6,630 bases of DNA. Origin: Candidatus Syntropharchaeum sp. (lineage in GTDB: Archaea; Halobacteriota; Syntropharchaeia; Alkanophagales; Methanospirareceae). Position 1 is the stretch's first letter. Every line of letters begins with the position of its first letter. A program made the translations under genes and the position numbers. The notes under the pieces are model-generated. The model was not told the DNA's origin. It saw nothing but the letters and a program-made list of their open reading frames with translations, and searched no databases. This document shows positions 5,774 to 6,630 of this stretch, piece after piece. The stretch lies in NCBI GenBank assembly GCA_016782355.1, contig JADHYP010000077.1, positions 1 through 6,630 of the forward strand, read 5' to 3'.

Positions 5774-5975
5774 TCAAGCAACCTCCCAGCATTTTTTATG
5801 AAGTTTAAGGCAGGTATCGAAATCATATTTAGCCTCATCCATCCATATACCAGCCCTTCCAACGCGTTTGCTTTTCTTCATTCTTTTCATCTATCTAAAA
5901 CTGCCGTTGTATTCTGCAACTTCTATGTCGTTTGTGTTCGGCTTGTTCCAACCAATTCTCGACTTCTTTTTTCAT
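5749..5975 (-). pseudogene. HEPN-domain toxin remnant, frameshifted and core-deleted
   Basis: Reading the - strand, an ATG at 5975 begins MKKEVENWLEQAE, typical of HEPN N termini. The frame then goes wrong, but NDIEVAEYNGSF continues the pattern in the next frame. That frame later yields a 38-codon ORF (5890-5774) with WMDEAKYDFDTCLKLHKKCWEVA-type text (again like a first HEPN helix) and stops one base before the nucleotidyltransferase ATG. A third frame gives RLLEWAEKRTQ ending at 5749, which resembles a HEPN C terminus overlapping the MNT start by 25 nt, a normal arrangement. The middle of the domain, including the catalytic RxxxxH motif, is missing. I infer one or two HEPN genes collapsed by deletion. 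Each fragment is short, so chance similarity is possible; the location next to an MNT gene is the main support. Confidence 0.42.
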
Positions 5976-6000
5976 GTTCGGGTAGTCTTGCGGTTAGCAT

Positions 6001-6009
6001 CATTTAAGG
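6001..6009 (-). promoter_or_regulatory. TATA-like box before the HEPN remnant
   Basis: On the - strand, CCTTAAATG is centred about 29 bp before the ATG at 5975. This again suits near-leaderless transcription, and it may now drive the nucleotidyltransferase gene across the remnant. Confidence 0.3.
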
Positions 6010-6066
6010 GCTGGGCAATGCAGGATATATCTTTCTTCTTTAGTAACTACTCAGCCATCAGTTGAT

Positions 6067-6094
6067 AGCCACAGAGTTCACAGAGAACACCGAG
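6067..6094 (+). repeat. Dispersed (CACAGAGNN)3-type repeat, copy 4
   Basis: The cleanest copy: units CACAGAGTT, CACAGAGAA and CACCGAG, preceded by AGC. Its first 10 bases, AGCCACAGAG, are matched perfectly and in inverted orientation at 6228-6237. Confidence 0.65.
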
Positions 6095-6187
6095 AAAATG
6101 GAAAGGAATGAATCGACAGAAAAAACATAGCTTGGGGCAGGCAGGTTAAGCCGTGCCTCGATGGTCAACTTTGGTGACAAGAACTTA

Positions 6188-6200
6188 TTGACAGTGTCAA
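6188..6200. repeat. 13-bp palindrome
   Basis: TTGACA and TGTCAA around a single G. It lies between repeat copies 4 and 5 and could be a protein-binding site, but no adjacent start codon makes it an obvious operator. Confidence 0.35.
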
Positions 6201-6207
6201 AAGAATC

Positions 6208-6238
6208 CCTCTGTGAATCTCGGTGTCCTCTGTGGCTG
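6208..6238 (-). repeat. Dispersed (CACAGAGNN)3-type repeat, copy 5
   Basis: Read on the - strand it has units CACAGAGGA, CACCGAGAT and TCACAGAGG, preceded by CAGC. It is the inverted partner of copy 4, but its second and third units appear in swapped order. Confidence 0.65.
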
Positions 6239-6287
6239 TGTAGTTACCTTCTTTATTCCAATTTGAGGATTGTGTTGAAGTTCATGT

Positions 6288-6630
6288 TTAACGGCGGTAT
6301 ACAGTTATAGATCGTTGTTCTAAGCCTGTATTATTGTAGATTTCCATTTGTAATTTATCATAATATTCCATAGCTTCCTCGCACTTTGCAACTTCATTCT
6401 TCCCACCACCACCATGAAGTTTAGCATCCATCATTTGATCCTCAGCACAGTCAACAATACATTGAAGGTATTTAAGGAAATTATGTAAGTCCTCCGTTCC
6501 ATTAGGCGGAATTACCTTTTGCTCATTATAGTATGCTTCTTCATATATTTCCTTTACTTGTTTATGACCCTCCATACGACTCATCCAGTACGCAATTTCT
6601 TCTCCTTTATGTAGTCCTCCTTCAGGGCAT
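6288..6630 (-). CDS. Hypothetical protein, probably 5'-truncated by the window edge
   Basis: I do not recognise this protein. The frame is open from the right edge to a TAA at 6288. The first internal ATG (6584) would give 98 residues starting MSRMEGHK, but no SD lies at a normal distance before it. Upstream codons (GEEIAYW) look coding, so the real start may be outside the window. The visible part is polar and probably mostly helical, with an acidic and amide-rich character. It has two cysteines in LQCIVDCAEDQ, a glycine run (GGGG) near residue 60 counting from the ATG, and a third cysteine in AKCEEAMEYYDKL. There is no signal peptide, membrane segment or known motif. The DNA is more AT-rich than the catalase or dnaK. 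The neighbouring TA remnants and repeats suggest an accessory region. Confidence 0.5.
   Translation of the reverse strand, partial: CPEGGLHKGEEIAYWMSRMEGHKQVKEIYEEAYYNEQKVIPPNGTEDLHNFLKYLQCIVDCAEDQMMDAKLHGGGGKNEVAKCEEAMEYYDKLQMEIYNNTGLEQRSITVYRR

Noticed and set aside
5798..6065. Two plus-strand ORFs of 65-69 codons
   Set aside because: They lack SD sites and are antisense to the HEPN-like fragments, which fit the neighbouring MNT gene better. Phe/Ser/Leu-rich text is typical of a reverse-strand shadow.

Overview
The window most likely comes from a euryarchaeon, perhaps an anaerobe near the methanogens or ANME-type archaea; this placement is inference. Supporting signs are a DnaK that lacks the insert found after the first quarter of proteobacterial DnaKs and carries the VGGPTRMP form of signature 3, A/T-rich TATA-like boxes about 27 bp before several start codons (two genes look leaderless), clear Shine-Dalgarno (SD) sites before other genes, and a dense set of VapBC, HicBA and HEPN-MNT toxin-antitoxin (TA) genes. 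No rRNA, tRNA or CRISPR array was found.

Layout. 1-2054: stress genes on the + strand, a GAF-fold free methionine-(R)-sulfoxide reductase and a full-length monofunctional heme catalase with its own TATA box and strong SD. 2055-2252: a gap holding an 86-bp folded element that resembles an integron attC site, followed by the dnaK promoter. 2253-4100: a complete dnaK without grpE or dnaJ beside it. 4101-4372: a repeat-built mosaic palindrome and a promoter. 4373-4619: remnants of a hicB-hicA pair, with the HicB core missing. 4689-5332: an intact-looking vapB-vapC operon behind a palindromic, operator-like promoter. 5396-5975 (- strand): an MNT nucleotidyltransferase preceded by fragments that look like a collapsed HEPN gene. 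6067-6238: a small interval bounded by inverted copies of a dispersed repeat. 6288-6630 (- strand): an unrecognised, probably 5'-truncated gene.

How it fits together. The left half reads as protection from oxidative and protein-folding stress: free methionine sulfoxide repair, peroxide removal and Hsp70. The right half reads as a TA graveyard in which one module looks intact (VapBC) while two others have lost the middle of a partner gene. The intergenic gaps are filled by a repeat family whose copies are each about three tandem 9-bp units of the form CACAGAGNN. Five copies are visible, four of them as two inverted pairs. The most novel items are the attC-like element behind the catalase, the two core-deleted TA partners and the repeat family.
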